From Gemmataceae bacterium (GTDB lineage: Bacteria; Planctomycetota; Planctomycetia; Gemmatales; Gemmataceae), in contig SIAQ01000052.1 in assembly GCA_009697105.1 (NCBI GenBank), positions 1 to 34,893 on the forward strand: a stretch of DNA of 34,893 nucleotides, read 5' to 3'. This document shows, piece by piece, positions 24,780 through 32,280 of the stretch. A model generated the notes under the pieces. That model was not told the origin of the DNA, ran no database searches, and worked only from the letters and a program-made list of their open reading frames with translations. Both the position numbers and the translations under genes were made by a program. Position 1 is the stretch's first letter, and the number at the start of each line of letters is the position of its first letter.

Positions 24780-25775
24780 ATGAACCATTCTATCTTTCGC
24801 AAACGACGGGGGTTCACTCTGATTGAGTTGCTCGTCGTGATCGCGATCATCGCGATCCTGATCGCCTTGCTGGTGCCCGCAGTGCAAAAGGTGCGCGAGG
24901 CTACCGCACGGCTTCAGTGCGCCAATAACATCAAGAATCTTGCCTTGGCATTCCAGAGCTACCACGATGCACACAAGGTGTTTCCTCCCGGCATCTATGC
25001 GCCCGCCGTAGCGTGGACGGCGCCGGGCACTTGGAATGCGGGTTGGCGGGATCCCAACAACGGCGGCTTGCCGTGGGGCGCTTTTAGCTGGTCCGCCCGA
25101 ATTCTTCAATACATTGACGGCGGCGCCATCTACGACTCCATCGACTTCAACAAGCCGGCCTACGCCGGAAATATTGGGGAAGCTGGCGGGTGGGGCGTTG
25201 ACCGCGGACCGGGACAAGCCACTTTTGGAGGCCTGCCCAACCCCAACATCTTGGCTGCTCAATCAATGCCAAGCGTATTTCAGTGCCCCTCCGCCAGGCG
25301 AGGATCGCTTGCCGTGCAAACTCCGAACAAGGATTATGCACTTGTTTACGATTCGGGACAGCCCGGCGGCAGTGAGGTTTGCTGCCCCGAAAGGTCCGAC
25401 GCAAACGCTGGGATATGGAAGGGCATGGGTTGGCTCAATAGTAGGATCGCCAGCACAAAAGTATTCGATGGGACGAGCAACACGCTCCTGATTGTGGAGA
25501 AATCCAATTACTCTAACCAAAGCTGGTGCAATTACGACCAGGGATGCAGTCCGTTCATTTGGGTCCATCATCAATCGCAAGGATTGGTCACCGCCTCCCA
25601 GCCGCCCAACTCTACCGCCTTCAACACCCGCGCCGCATTAGGGTCGCACACCGGGGGATTAAATGTTTCTTTCGTGGATGGCCGCGTTGTTTGGATCACC
25701 AACAGCATCAGCATGGCTGTTTGGATGGCGTTAGGCACGCGCAACGGCGAAGAACCCGTGAATAATGATTTCTAG
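24780..25775 (+). CDS. DUF1559 protein with type IV pilin-like N-terminus
   Basis: A 331-residue protein from ATG 24780, with GGAGA upstream. The prepilin signature is clear: RKRRG then FTLIELLVVIAIIAILIALL, so prepilin peptidase should cut after Gly11 and methylate Phe. The DUF1559 domain follows: VPAVQKVREATARLQCANNI, NLALAFQSYHDAHKVFPPG, FQCPSARRG, VFDGTSNTLLIVEKS and the C-terminal GSHTGGLNVSFVDGRVVWI. This is one of a large planctomycete paralogue family of pseudopilin-like surface or periplasmic proteins with unknown function. The small lipoprotein at 25925 is its usual neighbour. The longer frame from 24525 is rejected because it begins upstream of a palindrome. Confidence 0.93.
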   Translation: MNHSIFRKRRGFTLIELLVVIAIIAILIALLVPAVQKVREATARLQCANNIKNLALAFQSYHDAHKVFPPGIYAPAVAWTAPGTWNAGWRDPNNGGLPWGAFSWSARILQYIDGGAIYDSIDFNKPAYAGNIGEAGGWGVDRGPGQATFGGLPNPNILAAQSMPSVFQCPSARRGSLAVQTPNKDYALVYDSGQPGGSEVCCPERSDANAGIWKGMGWLNSRIASTKVFDGTSNTLLIVEKSNYSNQSWCNYDQGCSPFIWVHHQSQGLVTASQPPNSTAFNTRAALGSHTGGLNVSFVDGRVVWITNSISMAVWMALGTRNGEEPVNNDF

Positions 25776-25806
25776 TCAATATCAACGTGCTATACTTCAC
25801 ACGGCT

Positions 25807-25877
25807 GGATTAGAGGCACAGACATTCGTGCCTATGCAAACCGCAAGTACAGACGGGAATGTCTGTGGCACCAATCC
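25807..25877. repeat. Inverted repeat with 22-base arms
   Basis: Arms 25807-25828 and 25856-25877 (GGATT, then CACAGACATTC) pair with a few mismatches around a 27-base loop. It lies between the DUF1559 gene and its lipoprotein partner, where it may weaken read-through. Confidence 0.75.
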
Positions 25878-25924
25878 ATGAAAGCGCGGTTTTCGATTTC
25901 CTCACAAATTAAGGATACGCCATC

Positions 25925-26341
25925 GTGTCGAACCGGCTGTTTTCTGTCCTGTTGTGTGCCGCCCCGTTCCTGCTGGGCTTCCTATCCGGTTGCGGCGGTG
26001 GCCCCAAATTTGTCCCCGTGAAGGGTGTTTTGACTTTCCGAGGGACACCTGTTCCCAACGTCATTTTGGATTTTTATCCTGAGACAGGCCGCCCAAGTTG
26101 GGGGCAAACCGACGCTGAGGGACAGTTCGCGCTTGAATGCGATAAAGAGAACACGGGTGCTGTGGTGGGCAAACACAACGTCTTCGCCAGGATGGGGCCG
26201 GGATGGGAAAAAATCCCGGGTGAGAGACCTGCGCTCTCCAAGAATCACGCCGAGTTCTTTGAAAAATTCAGCGCCGCGAATTCGAATGTCGTGGTGGAAA
26301 TTCAAGCAACCACCAAAGAACTCAATCTCGCTTGGGATTAG
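25925..26341 (+). CDS. Small lipoprotein with transthyretin/carboxypeptidase-regulatory-like domain
   Basis: A 138-residue protein starting at GTG 25925, after AAGGA about ten bases upstream. The leader ends in a lipobox (FLSGCGGG) with Cys near residue 23, so it should be a lipid-anchored periplasmic protein. FVPVKGVLTFRGTPVPNVIL and GQTDAEGQFALECDKENTGA are typical of the beta-sandwich regulatory domain that accompanies DUF1559 genes in planctomycetes. The pairing suggests joint work at the cell surface; the role is unknown. The stop TAG (26339-26341) is part of the left end of a palindromic element. Confidence 0.87.
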   Translation: MSNRLFSVLLCAAPFLLGFLSGCGGGPKFVPVKGVLTFRGTPVPNVILDFYPETGRPSWGQTDAEGQFALECDKENTGAVVGKHNVFARMGPGWEKIPGERPALSKNHAEFFEKFSAANSNVVVEIQATTKELNLAWD

Positions 26342-26538
26342 AGCAAATACCAGTTGCATTGCATGTGGAAACTATGACTGTTGCCTGGGTCGGTACTCCG
26401 ACCCAGGCAAAGCTGCGAGCGACGTGCGAATCGGCGTACGCGTTTCCATTGATCGGCGGGATTGGATCAAGCAGGGGACTCCGGAGTCGGAGTACGACCC
26501 CGGCCACGAGCCGATTGCAACCCAAAATCGCTCTAATG
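26336..26538. repeat. Palindromic element holding the stop codons of two convergent genes
   Basis: The two ends both read ATTAGAGC inward (26337-26344, and 26531-26538 on the minus strand), then share GTTGCA-type segments. A 13-base palindrome with loop TACT lies at 26381-26410 (TTGCCTGGGTCGG), and a CGGAGTCGGAGTACGACCC segment nearby repeats its wording. TAG in each end is the stop of the adjoining gene: the lipoprotein on the plus strand and the membrane protein on the minus strand. Confidence 0.75.
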
Positions 26539-26871
26539 CGGAATCGCGCCGCCCGCTCGTAGGATGCCGACGATGCCGATCAGCACCCAGAACACGTTGA
26601 GGATCGTGTAGGCGACGTCCTTTCTCAACACCGAACACCAGGCGAGCATGACGGCGTCGATGGTGTTGAATATCCACACAAACATGAACGGGCTATCGGG
26701 CCCAAGCCAACTCACCAAGCTGAAGCTCGTTATTCGCATGAGAACGCCCACCAGTTCGATCCAACGAACATATTTCAACACGAATGCATTCACGGCAATT
26801 CCACGCTCCCTTGGTTCCAGAATCACGCCTGGCGTATTTGTTTCCGTTTGTCGCAGGATTTCTGTTTCCAT
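26533..26871 (-). CDS. Small membrane protein, CBU_0592-like
   Basis: A 112-residue protein from ATG 26869-26871. About 25 soluble residues are followed by three hydrophobic helices (KYVRWIELVGVLMRITSFSL, FMFVWIFNTIDAVMLAWCSV, AYTILNVFWVLIGIVGIL). The order and the NVFWVLIG ending resemble the CBU_0592-like domain of small inner-membrane proteins, which has no assigned function. Its stop TAG lies inside the palindromic element at 26336-26538, convergent with the lipoprotein gene. It diverges from the second DUF1501 gene. Confidence 0.65.
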   Translation of the reverse strand: METEILRQTETNTPGVILEPRERGIAVNAFVLKYVRWIELVGVLMRITSFSLVSWLGPDSPFMFVWIFNTIDAVMLAWCSVLRKDVAYTILNVFWVLIGIVGILRAGGAIPH

Positions 26872-26979
26872 TTATCGTCAAACAAGGTATAATCTACTCG
26901 ACCTCATGCCAGTGAACCATACCGACAAACTTTGCCAATAAGCTTGGTAAAGCAATTTCATCAAACGAGGGGCAGGAAG

Positions 26980-28350
26980 ATGTTTAAGCTCGATCTCGGC
27001 GGTGCAGGGCGGTATTGCGACGGCATGAATCGCCGAAGCTTTCTCTCGCTCGGGGCGGCCGGATTCGCTGGGTTGGCCATGCCGCAGATGCTGAAGGCCC
27101 GCGAGCAATCGGGCACGTCGCGGAATACTTCCGTCATCATGATTTGGCTCGACGGCGGTCCGGGCCACATGGATATGTATGACATGAAGCCCGACGCCCC
27201 ATCGGAATACGCCGGCATCTGGAGGCCGATCCGCTCGCGCGTTCCGGGCATGGACATCACGCCGCTCTTCCCGAAACAATCGCGTATCACGAATCTGTTC
27301 TCGTACGTGCGATCGCTCTACCACAACACCGGCGACCATTTCGCCGGCGGGCATCGCATGCTCACCACCAAAGACATGGGCGTGAGCGGCGTCAACAATA
27401 TGCAGCGTTTCCCGGGTATCGGTGCGTTTGTCGCCCGTGAAGTCGGCCCGCGTCGCCGCGGCATGCCGGCTTACGTCGCTGTGCCGTATGCGTCGAGCAT
27501 CGGCTTGAACCCCGGTTACTTCGGCGGGCACATGATCGGCGCCCAGTACAACCCGTTCGCATCAGGCGGTGACCCGAACAGCCCAACGTTCTCCGTGCAG
27601 AATTTGAATCTCGCCGCGGGCCTGACCGTCGATCGCCTCGAAGATCGCCGAACGCTCAACAACCACTTCGATCGCGCACTCCGCACGCTCGACGCCAACG
27701 GCACCGCCCAGGCGATGGACCGGTACAACCAGGAAGCCTTCGATTTCATCACCGGTCCGGCGGCTCGCGAGGCGTTCAACATCAACCGTGAAGACCCGCG
27801 TTTGCGTGATCGCTATGGCCGACACAACTGGGGCCAAAGCACGCTGCTTGCACGTCGGCTTGTCGAAGCCGGTTCGACGTTCGCCGCCGTGCACCTCGGC
27901 GGTTGGGATCATCACTGGGATCTCGAACCGAGCTACGACCGCCTGCTCCCGATCGTCGATAGCCTCGTCTATGGCCTGTTTACTGACTTGCAAGAACGCG
28001 GCATGCTCGACAACGTGCTCGTCATGCTCGGCGGCGAATTTAGCCGCACGCCACGCATGAACGACGGCGGCAACGGTGGAGCGCCCCGCTCGATGGGCAC
28101 GCCGGGCCGCGATCACTGGGGCAACGCCATGTGCTGGATCATGGGCGGTGGCGGCGTCCGCGGCGGGACCGTCGTCGGTTCAACCGATCGGCTCGGCGAA
28201 CGCCCGCTCACCCGGCCCGTCACTCCCTGCAACGTCCACGCCACCGTCTACAACGTGCTCGGCATCGACCCCCGCCTGCAAATCACCGACCCCAGCGGCC
28301 GACCGGTCAACGTGCTCGACGACCCGACGCCGATCGCGGAGTTGCTGTAG
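26980..28350 (+). CDS. DUF1501 secreted protein, second paralogue
   Basis: A 456-residue protein from ATG 26980; AGGGG about eight bases upstream supports this start over 26932. The leader MNRRSFLSLGAAGFAGLAMP (from residue 16) is of Tat type. The family pattern is complete: VIMIWLDGGPGHMDMYDMKP, DAPSEYAGIWRPI, GMDITPLFPKQ, LVEAGSTFAAVHLGGWDHHW, NVLVMLGGEFSRTPRMND, GRDHWGNAMCWIMGGGGVRG and LGIDPRLQITDPSGRPV. The HLGGWDHHWD segment is a candidate metal site for the alkaline-phosphatase-like fold. Sequence differs strongly from the paralogue at 20820, so this is not a recent duplicate. No DUF1549/DUF1553 partner is adjacent. Confidence 0.92.
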   Translation: MFKLDLGGAGRYCDGMNRRSFLSLGAAGFAGLAMPQMLKAREQSGTSRNTSVIMIWLDGGPGHMDMYDMKPDAPSEYAGIWRPIRSRVPGMDITPLFPKQSRITNLFSYVRSLYHNTGDHFAGGHRMLTTKDMGVSGVNNMQRFPGIGAFVAREVGPRRRGMPAYVAVPYASSIGLNPGYFGGHMIGAQYNPFASGGDPNSPTFSVQNLNLAAGLTVDRLEDRRTLNNHFDRALRTLDANGTAQAMDRYNQEAFDFITGPAAREAFNINREDPRLRDRYGRHNWGQSTLLARRLVEAGSTFAAVHLGGWDHHWDLEPSYDRLLPIVDSLVYGLFTDLQERGMLDNVLVMLGGEFSRTPRMNDGGNGGAPRSMGTPGRDHWGNAMCWIMGGGGVRGGTVVGSTDRLGERPLTRPVTPCNVHATVYNVLGIDPRLQITDPSGRPVNVLDDPTPIAELL

Positions 28351-28396
28351 AAGGTTGAGCGAGTCATCGAGGTCGAATTTCTTGAGGCCTTCCGGT

Positions 28397-29473
28397 ATGT
28401 TTGGCAGTAAGACTACGCTTTGGGTTGTGCATATTGCCAATCACACACAAAGCGCCCTTCGAGCTCAAAAGGAAGGCTTTATCTGCATTGGCTGGACCAA
28501 AATAGGCGATCTTGCACCTTACGACTCAAGGGACAAGATGAAAGCTGCCTATCGCAAAGCCTTCCCCGATGCCTCCGATGGTCACATCCGTTCGTCCTAC
28601 GGCCAAGTGTTCCGTTTCGCTCACGAAATGGATATCGGAGACCCAGTTGTCTATCCAATCAAAGGCTCAAGAGACATCTTGGTTGGTGAAATCTCTGGCC
28701 CATATCGTTGGGCATCAGACGATCAGTTTTTAGTTGCAAGCGACTACTGCAACGTACGAGCAGTCAAATGGCTCAGATCAGTTCCTCGGATTGTTTTCTC
28801 ACAGGACGCATTGCATAGTTTCGGTGGCTTTTCTTCGGTCGCAACCTCTGATGACTATCTCGAAGAAGTCATTGCTGTGCTAAAGAGCGACAAAGGAAGT
28901 CCGCCGGACCAAAAGACAACTGATTTAGCTATAACTGCTGACCCAAAACCTGATGATCCGCCCGTACCGTCGGACGAAATTGTAAATGTCACAGACACAA
29001 AAGTCGACCTTGCTGAACGCGCCGTTGAGGAAACGGAAGATTACCTGCTACGTTCGTGGTCACGGACAAAGCAGCAATTTGAGCACGTTGTCGCAGCTGT
29101 GTTTCGAGCGATGGGCTACACTGCTCAGGTGCAGCAACGCACCCATGATCTTGGGGTAGATGTCATCGCTCACCCCGATCCGCTTGGAGTGCAGCCGCCT
29201 CTGTTGAAAATTCAGGCGAAAAGTGGAACCAGCAAAATTGGGGCGAAGGAAGTAAAAGAGCTGAGAGGTCTGCTCAACCAAGGTGAAAAAGGCGTGCTTG
29301 TTTCGCTCGGCGGATTCTCTATTGACGCGCGACACGTTCAGCAAAATGATGCCAATCTGGTCCTGATTGACGGGGCGCGATTCGTCGAATTATTTCTAGA
29401 ATTTTACGATCAGCTTGACCCTACGTTTCGTATTCAATTTCCATTGCGTCGAGTACATGTATTTGCCGGTTAG
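28397..29473 (+). CDS. Mrr-like restriction endonuclease with N-terminal PUA/EVE-like domain
   Basis: A 358-residue protein from ATG 28397 with GAGG nine bases upstream; a longer open frame upstream is out of phase with the DUF1501 gene and is rejected. Residues about 210-330 are the Mrr-type nuclease: Glu229 (FEHVV), Asp255 (GVDVIAHPD) and Gln273-x-Lys275 (IQAK) form the D-QxK core. Residues 8-125 (WVVHIANHTQSALRAQKEGF, SSYGQVFRFAHEMDIGDPVV, ILVGEISGPYRW) resemble the PUA/EVE-like reader domain that often recognises modified DNA. Together they suggest a stand-alone, modification-dependent (type IV) restriction enzyme; no methyltransferase lies nearby. Base composition is visibly more AT-rich than in the neighbours, consistent with transfer. 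Confidence 0.85.
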   Translation: MFGSKTTLWVVHIANHTQSALRAQKEGFICIGWTKIGDLAPYDSRDKMKAAYRKAFPDASDGHIRSSYGQVFRFAHEMDIGDPVVYPIKGSRDILVGEISGPYRWASDDQFLVASDYCNVRAVKWLRSVPRIVFSQDALHSFGGFSSVATSDDYLEEVIAVLKSDKGSPPDQKTTDLAITADPKPDDPPVPSDEIVNVTDTKVDLAERAVEETEDYLLRSWSRTKQQFEHVVAAVFRAMGYTAQVQQRTHDLGVDVIAHPDPLGVQPPLLKIQAKSGTSKIGAKEVKELRGLLNQGEKGVLVSLGGFSIDARHVQQNDANLVLIDGARFVELFLEFYDQLDPTFRIQFPLRRVHVFAG

Positions 29474-29570
29474 CGAACGATTTTAGCTTGTTCGCATCGC
29501 TTCACCAGTCTCCGAAACGATTGCCGACGCTTGATGCTCCTGATGCTGTTGAACATGGAAATAGGTTGCC

Positions 29571-29994
29571 ATGTCCATCTCGCCGCCAAGCGCTACGGAA
29601 CTTATGACCGACCCAATCGTGCAAAAAGCGATTGAGAAAGCTTGGGTTGATTCTCTGCCGGGCGATCCCGCTCGACGGCACGAGGAAGGTGGCTGGATTT
29701 ATTTCGATACCACGACCGGGCAAATCTCCGTTCGCCGGCAGAAACCGGGACAGCAGGCTGGGATCGACCTCAGTTCGCCGCCAACCGTTTCTGGTTCGGT
29801 AGTAGGTAGGAAAGTTTCACACTCACCCAAACCCGTCTGCAGAGGGTTGGGATCCGGGACCAAGTCGTCAGGATGAAACCGTTGATGCAATTCACGGTGT
29901 GCCTGATTTGATCCGTGGTGACGATGGCATTCATTACTCGGGGCCAACTAGCCGCCGAGGTGGTCTTGCGGGCGGACCGGGTTTTCCGCAATAA
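29571..29994 (+). pseudogene. JAMM/JAB-type metallopeptidase-like protein with a one-base frameshift
   Basis: The frame from ATG 29571 reads MSISPPSATELMTDPIVQKA, then HEEGGWIYFDTTTGQISVRR and PPTVSGSVV, and goes out of phase near 29805. One base later the next frame reads VGKFHTHPNPSAEGWDPGPS, RQDETVDAIHGVPDLIRGDD and RRGGLAGGPGFPQ, ending at TAA 29992-29994. The joined product has the JAMM metal motif HxH followed by SxxD (HTHP, SRQD) and an upstream Glu, as in JAB-domain peptidases of bacterial toxin and conflict systems. One surplus G in GTAGTAGGTAGGA explains the shift. Without correction the product is 101 residues and lacks the metal site. A sequencing error is the main alternative. 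The small gene at 30050 follows. Confidence 0.8.
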
Positions 29995-30049
29995 TCATAA
30001 CCGGCAGAATAACTCAGGGTCTATTTCTTTCTAAACGGAGCAATGCACC

Positions 30050-30292
30050 ATGCCTACCGCATCCATCTCGGATCACACAATCGTTACCAGCGACGAGGCT
30101 TTGCGCATCGCCCGGCTCGACGCGGAGAATGCCTATCGAGACCTTTCGCCGTATCGCGTATTGGTTGAACTCGACGACGCCGGTTGGCATATCGATTATG
30201 AACTGAAGAACCGGCAAGCCCAGGGCGGCGGCGCTCATTATGTGATCGACGCCCAAACCGGGGCCATCCGTACCAAGAGATACGAGCAATAA
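30050..30292 (+). CDS. Small immunity-like protein (NTF2-immunity/Imm35-like pattern)
   Basis: An 80-residue protein with GGAG about ten bases before ATG 30050. It has no signal peptide. After a helix (SDEALRIARLDAENAYRDL) it shows LVELDDAGWHIDYELKNRQA, then GGGAHYVIDAQTGAIRTKRY. The W-H-I-D-Y and GGGxHYVIDxxTGxI pattern resembles small immunity proteins of polymorphic toxin systems (NTF2-type or Imm35/YrhB-type). It starts 55 bases after the JAMM-type gene and is probably its partner. If the peptidase is inactivated, this would be an orphan immunity gene. The family match is by eye only. Confidence 0.7.
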   Translation: MPTASISDHTIVTSDEALRIARLDAENAYRDLSPYRVLVELDDAGWHIDYELKNRQAQGGGAHYVIDAQTGAIRTKRYEQ

Positions 30293-30320
30293 TCAACTTA
30301 CTCAAGCACGTCACCACGTC

Positions 30321-31112
30321 ATGAAAACTACCATGTCACCGATGGAACCGGGCTGGCGTTGGGTCGCTCGCGGGTTGGCTTTGAAACTCGCTGGGCTGGT
30401 CATTGCGGTGGTGTTGTTTCCGCTGGCCCTCGCCGGCTTGTTCCTGTGGGGCGGGTCCGATGACGTTGGGCAACTCCAGCAGAATCTTACGCCGGGGCCT
30501 TGGCTTGCGGCCGTTGTTTCGTTGCTCGGTATTGGCATCCTTTTCGATTGGGTAGGCCGATGTTGCTGCCTGGCAGCTCCGTCGTCGGTGCAAGGCCGAC
30601 GGTTGCTCTATGGTTCGGTGGCGTGCCAATTCCTGGCGTTGACGTGCGCGACCGTCGGCGCGATTGCATGCGGCATACCTTTGCCTAATAACCCTCTGAA
30701 CAAGACCGCGGTACTCTCGATCTTTGCCGGCTCGGTCACGTTTCAATTCGTCGCGGCCGGCTGCTTCACAATTTTTCTGCAATCGCTCGCTCGCCACGTC
30801 GATCGACCCGATATCGAGCGCGTCGCCAATAAAGTCGTTGGCTTACTGGCGATGCTGTATCCATCCCTGGTAGGACTCGCGATCCTGGCGATGATCGTGC
30901 TCAGCGTGTCGATAGCGCTGGGATGTTGCGGCCTCTTCGTGATCCTCGGCGGCGCCATCGTCTGGATTCCCGCCGCCGCCGTAGTCGGTGCCGTGACGCT
31001 GGTAATGTACGTGCTCTACGGCATCGTGCTGCTTCAACTTCGCGGGGAGATCGTGAACCGCCTCGACAGCGGCACGGCGTTTCATGAAATGGAAGAGAGC
31101 GGGCCGGAATAG
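30321..31112 (+). CDS. Multi-pass membrane protein, function unknown
   Basis: A 263-residue protein from ATG 30321 (ATG 30333 and 30342 are alternatives; no clear ribosome-binding site). It has about six hydrophobic helices (ALKLAGLVIAVVLFPLALAG, PWLAAVVSLLGIGILFDWVG, ACQFLALTCATVGAIACGI, VTFQFVAAGCFTIFLQSLA, LLAMLYPSLVGLAILAMIV, GAVTLVMYVLYGIVLLQLRG) and a pair of Cys-Cys stretches (RCCCLA, GCCGLF). The charged loop ARHVDRPDIERVANK lies between helices. I do not recognise a family; similar proteins occur as planctomycete membrane proteins of unknown role. It shows no link to the neighbouring immunity-like or redoxin genes. Confidence 0.72.
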   Translation: MKTTMSPMEPGWRWVARGLALKLAGLVIAVVLFPLALAGLFLWGGSDDVGQLQQNLTPGPWLAAVVSLLGIGILFDWVGRCCCLAAPSSVQGRRLLYGSVACQFLALTCATVGAIACGIPLPNNPLNKTAVLSIFAGSVTFQFVAAGCFTIFLQSLARHVDRPDIERVANKVVGLLAMLYPSLVGLAILAMIVLSVSIALGCCGLFVILGGAIVWIPAAAVVGAVTLVMYVLYGIVLLQLRGEIVNRLDSGTAFHEMEESGPE

Positions 31113-31113
31113 A

Positions 31114-31260
31114 TTATCGTTCATGGCCGCGCAGCAGGTCGGTCTCGACAAGATCCGCGCCGCCCAGCAACAGGCATTGGCGCTTGCGTAGGTAAATATC
31201 CCAGCCTTCGGTTCCAGACCGTCCGTTTGACGGTGACAATCCGCCTTCCGATTGTGGAGT
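31114..31260 (-). pseudogene. Possible gene remnant in the gap before the redoxin
   Basis: On the minus strand a frame ending at TAA (31114-31116) reads GTEGWDIYLRKRQCLLLGGA and then DLVETDLLRGHER. It looks protein-like but has no start codon; a stop lies upstream at about 31288. It may be the C-terminal remnant of an unidentified gene, or chance. Confidence 0.2.
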
Positions 31261-31336
31261 GATTTCACTCACTCCGGCGTGCCTCTGCTCCGAGCACTAT
31301 GTACAATGAAGAGATACCCTCATATCGGAAACGCCA

Positions 31337-32116
31337 ATGAACACCACCTCAACATCCACGCCCGCTCCGCGAACCTGGCCCCTAATTGTGGCAGGCACCG
31401 TGTTCCTCGTTCTTGGCCCCGTCATCTACGGCACGCAGATCGCCATGGGTCAGCTCGTTACGCCCTGGTACCTGCCAGCCTTCGCGACGGTCGGCGTCGT
31501 GCTAATGATGGCGGCGTTCGTGCGCAGGCCAGGCGTCCTACGTGGCGTCCTACGTGGCGTACTCGTCGCGCTGGCGCTCTTGCCGACCGTGTTCGCCTGG
31601 CTGGTCATCGCTATCTTTTCGCGCACACCGGAGTATACCGGCCCAGCCCGGGTCGGCGAGAAACTACCCACGTTCGCCGCCCATTATGCGGATGGCCGAG
31701 AGTTTTCCGATCGTGTGCTTGCAACCGGCCGCCCAGCGGTGCTGCTCTTCTATCGCGGCCATTGGTGACGGCTGTGCATGATCGAGCTCGGTGAGCTCGA
31801 AAGTCGGCAGCAAGATTTCGCCTCGCTCAAGGTTCGCGTTTTCGCCATTTCCAATGACGATGTCGAAACCGCCAAGTTGACCCAGGAAAAATTCCCGCAC
31901 CTGACCATTATCAGCGATTCACAACAAGCCTTGGCGAAGGCCTTGATGGTGATCCACGCCAGTGCGGCACCAGGCGGCAAGGACACCAACGCACCGACGA
32001 CGTTTCTCGTGAAAGATGGCACAGTCCGCTGGATGTTCCGCCCCGACCGCTTCCTCGAACGCCTACCCGCCGTGGATTTGCTGACGGCGATCGACAAGGC
32101 ACTACCACGACCATAA
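31337..32116 (+). CDS. Membrane-anchored redoxin (AhpC/TSA type) with in-frame TGA at the first active-site Cys; selenoprotein candidate
   Basis: ATG 31337 opens 143 codons ending FYRGHW, then TGA (31766-31768), then RLCMIELGELE and 112 more residues in the same frame to TAA 32114-32116. Read through, the protein is 259 residues. Three membrane helices (LIVAGTVFLVLGPVIYGTQI, YLPAFATVGVVLMMAAFV, LVALALLPTVFAWLVIAIF) precede a redoxin domain (ARVGEKLPTFAAHYADGREF, GRPAVLLFYRGHW). The family motif here is FYRGxWCxxC. The TGA takes the place of the first Cys, so codon 144 would be selenocysteine in a UxxC motif. A hairpin at 31783-31799 fits a SECIS. Known UxxC redoxins are thiol-dependent peroxidases or oxidoreductases. 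The alternative is a Cys-to-stop nonsense mutation. A 12-base tandem repeat (31532-31555) encodes LRGVLRGV. Confidence 0.75.
31783..31799 (+). promoter_or_regulatory. SECIS-like hairpin just after the in-frame TGA
   Basis: CGAGCTC (31783-31789) pairs perfectly with GAGCTCG (31793-31799) around the loop GGT. The loop begins 21 bases after the TGA, within the spacing known for bacterial SECIS elements. The loop has G in its first positions, and GGU also occurs in the apical loop of the E. coli fdhF element. The encoded residues (IELGEL) are the family norm, so the hairpin could also be chance. Confidence 0.6.
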
Positions 32117-32122
32117 TCGAAA

Positions 32123-32187
32123 CTCACGCGAAGACGCAAAGAGTGAAGGCGCGATGCCTTCTTTGCGTCTCCGCGCCTTTGCGTGAG
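32123..32187. repeat. CTCACGC-GACGCAAAG inverted repeat
   Basis: The left arm 32123-32141 and right arm 32161-32187 pair through CTCACGC and GACGCAAAG; the right arm has eight extra bases. A small hairpin (AAGGC-GCGAT-GCCTT) fills the loop. It starts six bases after the redoxin stop and may be its terminator. Confidence 0.82.
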
Positions 32188-32280
32188 CTTTTTCCTGTCC
32201 TCCGCGAGCCGATTCGCTTACAATGGCCCGTGCGTCCAACGCTTGCACTGATCGCGCAAACGCTAAACGGGGAACCGCAT

